DNA of 64,000 bases from Cryptomeria japonica (Eukaryota > Streptophyta > Pinopsida > Cupressales > Cupressaceae). A model generated the notes under the pieces. That model was not told the DNA's origin and made no database searches. It worked only from the letters and a program-made list of their open reading frames with translations. The position numbers and the translations under genes were made by a program. The stretch lies in the NCBI RefSeq assembly GCF_030272615.1, contig NC_081409.1:647564468-647628467 (forward strand), in the 5' to 3' direction. The stretch's first letter is position 1; each line of letters begins with the position of its first letter. Below, one piece after another: positions 61,520 to 64,000 of this stretch.

Positions 61520-63711
61520 ATGTTCCTTTGTCAGCATTCACAAACACTCACACCCAAGGAAACAAAGGTAATTTGCAGCAAGGAAGCCCAAGCGGAATGC
61601 CTCCTTCCTTGCCTTCGCCTACCTCTGCTTTATCACCAACCCTTTGTTTTGACACCGTCCTTTGTTTCAAGTAGTATGGGCAGTGGTGATGTTGATTCCT
61701 TTTGGCAATCTGAAGGTACACCTAATTCAGCGCAGGAGATTGTTCATAATTGGGCCTTTGATTGTTCCCAGGATACGCATGGGAGTTTGGGTTTGCATGG
61801 GTGCTTGGATGACCACGACACCCACTCTGACTGGCCTCTTTCTAATGTGCCATGCTCTCCTTGTGCGGGGCAGACTTCACTCTCTGCGCACGATGAGCAG
61901 TCTACAATGAAGTGGCCTACTACGCCTTGTCCCAGGCCAAGGCAGGAGCACGATGTTGAGGATTAGGGGAGGCACAACGGTGTGGTTAATGCTCCTCATG
62001 CCTCACGTAAGGAATACTTAGCACTTTTTTCTCCTTCTACAGACCTCTCAACACAATTCGTGCCCGAAAAAAATTCGTAGGCACTTAGAAATTTGTCTAT
62101 GCCCATAATTGTGCAAAGGGGCAGCGATAGTAATCTCCTTATGCCAAGGCCTGTAAATGATCTTCAGCAGGCGGGTTCTATTAATAATAGAGAACATGTT
62201 AATGATACTATGCAAGGGTCACATAATATTGGGAGGTCAAATGTTCAGTATAAAACTAAGGATTTAATTATTCAATTGAGGAGATCTACCAGAGAGCATC
62301 GTCCTCCATCAAAATTTTTAGATTATGACCTTTTGTTTTCTGAAGAAGCTACTTCTGAATTGTTAGTCTTTGATCAGGTAGAGCCAATGAATTTTAGGGA
62401 TGCTTGCCAAGAGTTTAATTTTGATAAATGGATGGCAGCGATGCAAGAAGAAATTGATTCGTTAAAGATGAATCATACCTGGGATCTAGTTAAGCTCCCG
62501 CCTAGTTGAAAGCCCTTGGAGAATCAATGGGTTTACAGATTGAAAGAAGAAGAGGGAGGCAGGAAACCATTTCATGTGAGACTAGTTGTCAAGGGGTATG
62601 GTCAGTAGAAAGGCATCGATTTTGATGAATTTTTTTTTGCTAGTTGTGAGAATGACTACAATCCAGGCAGTTTTGGAATTGGTAGTTGTGTGGGCTCTTG
62701 AGCTTGAACAACTTGATGTAAAAATTTCATTTCTTCATGGGGATGTGGATGAAGAATTGTATATGGAGCATCCTGAAGGCTTCATTAAACAAGGGCAAGA
62801 ATACTTATATTGCAAATTGAAATGAAGTTTGTATGGACTCAAACAAGCCCCAAGGCAGTGGTACCTCAAGTTTGATCGGTTCATGGCTGAGCATAAGTTT
62901 ATTTGTTGTGAATTTGACCCTTGTGTTTACTACAAGAAGCTTGATAATGGTGAATTTTTTCTATAATTGCTTTATGTTGATGACATGTTAGTCATAGGTT
63001 CCAGCATGAATGTAGTTCGTAATTTGAAGCTACTTCTAGCTCAGCGTTTTGCAATGAAGGATTTAGGGGCAGCGAAAAGAATACTTGGCCTCGATATAAT
63101 TTGGGATAGATAGAAAAAAAGAACTCAAATTGTCTCAAAAAAAATATGTTCTCAAAGTTTTGGACAGGTTTAGAATGAAGGATGCCAAGGCAATTGACAC
63201 TTCGTTAGCTTATTATTTTCATTTATCCTCTGCTATGTGTCCCAAGACACAAGAAGAACAAGATTTCATGAAAAATATTCCCTATTGTTCAACAGTAGGC
63301 AATCTGATGTGTGCCATGGTCTCCACTCATCCAGATATTGCTCATCCAGTGGGAGTTGTGAGTAGATTCATGAGCAATCCCAATAAACCTCATTGGGAGT
63401 ATGTTTTGTGTTTAGGAGTGAATAATGTACAATTACAAGGTTTTACTGATTCTGATTTTGTCGGAGATTTAGACAAACACATATCAACTACTAGTTATGC
63501 TTTCATATTTGCTGGAGTTGCTATTAGTTGGGTTTCTAGGTTGCAACATATAGTTTCTCTTTCTTCTGCAGAGGCTGAATAGATGTCTCTCTCTGAAGGT
63601 GCTAAGGAAATGGTTTGGTTACAACAATTGTTTAATGATTTGAGGTGTCAGCAAAGCGATTGGGTTCTGTTTTGTGATAGTTGCAGCACTATTTTTATAG
63701 CGAACAACTAG
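61520..63711 (+). pseudogene. Ty1/copia polyprotein remnant: linker, reverse transcriptase, RNase H
   Basis: The frame at 61520-62510 is shared and ends with the copia RT N-terminal signature (NFDKWMAAMQEEIDSLKMNH, TWDLVKLPP). RT follows with RLVVKGYGQ near 62580, QLDVKISFLHGDVDEELYM near 62710-62770, SLYGLKQAPRQWY near 62830 and the active-site YVDDMLVIG near 62970. RNase H includes TDSDFVGDLD near 63450, ISWVSRLQ near 63525, LSSAEAE near 63562 and CDSCSTIF near 63670. It is broken by TGA near 62508, TAG at about 62608, a slip in the T run near 62632, TGA at 62824, TAA near 62963, TAG near 63110 followed by a slip, and TAG at about 63583. About 13 residues are missing between HWEYV and LCLGV (63400-63410). 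It stops at 63711, before the usual C-terminal end. Integrase, Gag and both LTRs are absent. Confidence 0.88.
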
Positions 63712-63805
63712 GTTGCCGGTTTGGGTTTGGGCACCGGTTCGGGTTCGAAGAACTGGTACGGCAAAATTTTGAAAAGGGGTTTGGGTTCGTTAGTACAAAA
63801 ACATG

Positions 63806-63894
<89 letters not shown>

Positions 63895-64000
63895 GCCTAT
63901 AAGTATGAATTAAGATTAGCATGTCACATAGCATCATATAAACATCAAAACCAACATAAACTTGTAATCATAGCATCATGATCATACCATAACAACATCA
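63712..64000. other. Unrelated sequence joined to the truncated copia remnant
   Basis: 63712-63800 is G/T-rich with repeated GGTTTGGGTT and GGTTCGGGTTCG phrases. It shares no sequence with copia ends and marks a junction with another repeat. After the TA tract the sequence is ordinary AT-rich DNA. Confidence 0.4.
63808..63891. repeat. (TA)n microsatellite
   Basis: About 42 TA units. The tyrosine/isoleucine frames over it are artefacts. Confidence 0.98.

Noticed and set aside
38403-64000. K-box or later exons of the MADS gene
   Set aside because: I looked for leucine-rich K-box-like plus-strand sequence and found none. The plus-strand frames here are repeat or transposon derived.

Overview
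The window is nuclear plant DNA, AT-rich and almost entirely made of transposable elements and simple repeats, with one recognisable host gene fragment. Ty3/gypsy, Ty1/copia, L1-type LINE and DNA-transposon remains are nested in one another, mostly broken by C-to-T type stop codons. The single host-like exon is the first exon of a MIKC MADS-box gene of AGL12-like type. Such a TE load, the apparently very long first intron and the abundance of old elements suggest a large seed-plant genome, perhaps a gymnosperm such as a conifer. That assignment is inference, not proof.

Layout. 1-768 is AT-rich with a (CA)n tract. 769-12062 looks like one large DNA transposon: short terminal inverted repeats, CpG-rich palindromic clusters near both ends, a palindromic tandem array, an unknown plus-strand gene (3683-5188) and a convergent minus-strand DDE-type transposase (6951-9548). 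12730-14000 is a decayed chromovirus end. 13552-32035 is a Tat-type Ty3/gypsy retrotransposon on the minus strand. Its Gag-protease-RT-RNase H-archaeal-type RNase H-integrase lies in one frame apart from one slip. An antisense, intron-containing plant-mobile-domain gene (15804-18095, plus strand) sits between integrase and the 3' LTR. The flanking long direct repeats are chimeric, each carrying a chromovirus tail in the opposite orientation.

32036-38220 is non-coding. It contains a 79-bp minisatellite, about 1.7 kb of pyrimidine-rich DNA and a tandemly duplicated 280-bp promoter/leader segment directly before the MADS-box start codon (38221). No later MADS exon was found, so everything from 38403 on may be intron 1, or the exon may be an orphan. 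That stretch holds an LTR-like block (41519-44946), a 1.7-kb retroposon with an 18-bp target duplication (45432-47166), a gypsy Gag-protease remnant (47900-50290), and a full-length L1-type LINE on the minus strand with a 16-bp target duplication and poly(A) (51252-61148). A 1.7-kb solo LTR with its own 5-bp target duplication (59239-60940) is inserted in the LINE 5' region. A copia remnant (61520-63711) closes the window.

Insertion order can be read from the nesting: the LINE landed in old sequence and the solo LTR then landed in the LINE. The Tat element is younger than the degenerate chromovirus sequence it abuts. Coordinates of target duplications, LTR ends and exon borders were read directly. 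Family names come from recognisable protein motifs. No database search was possible.
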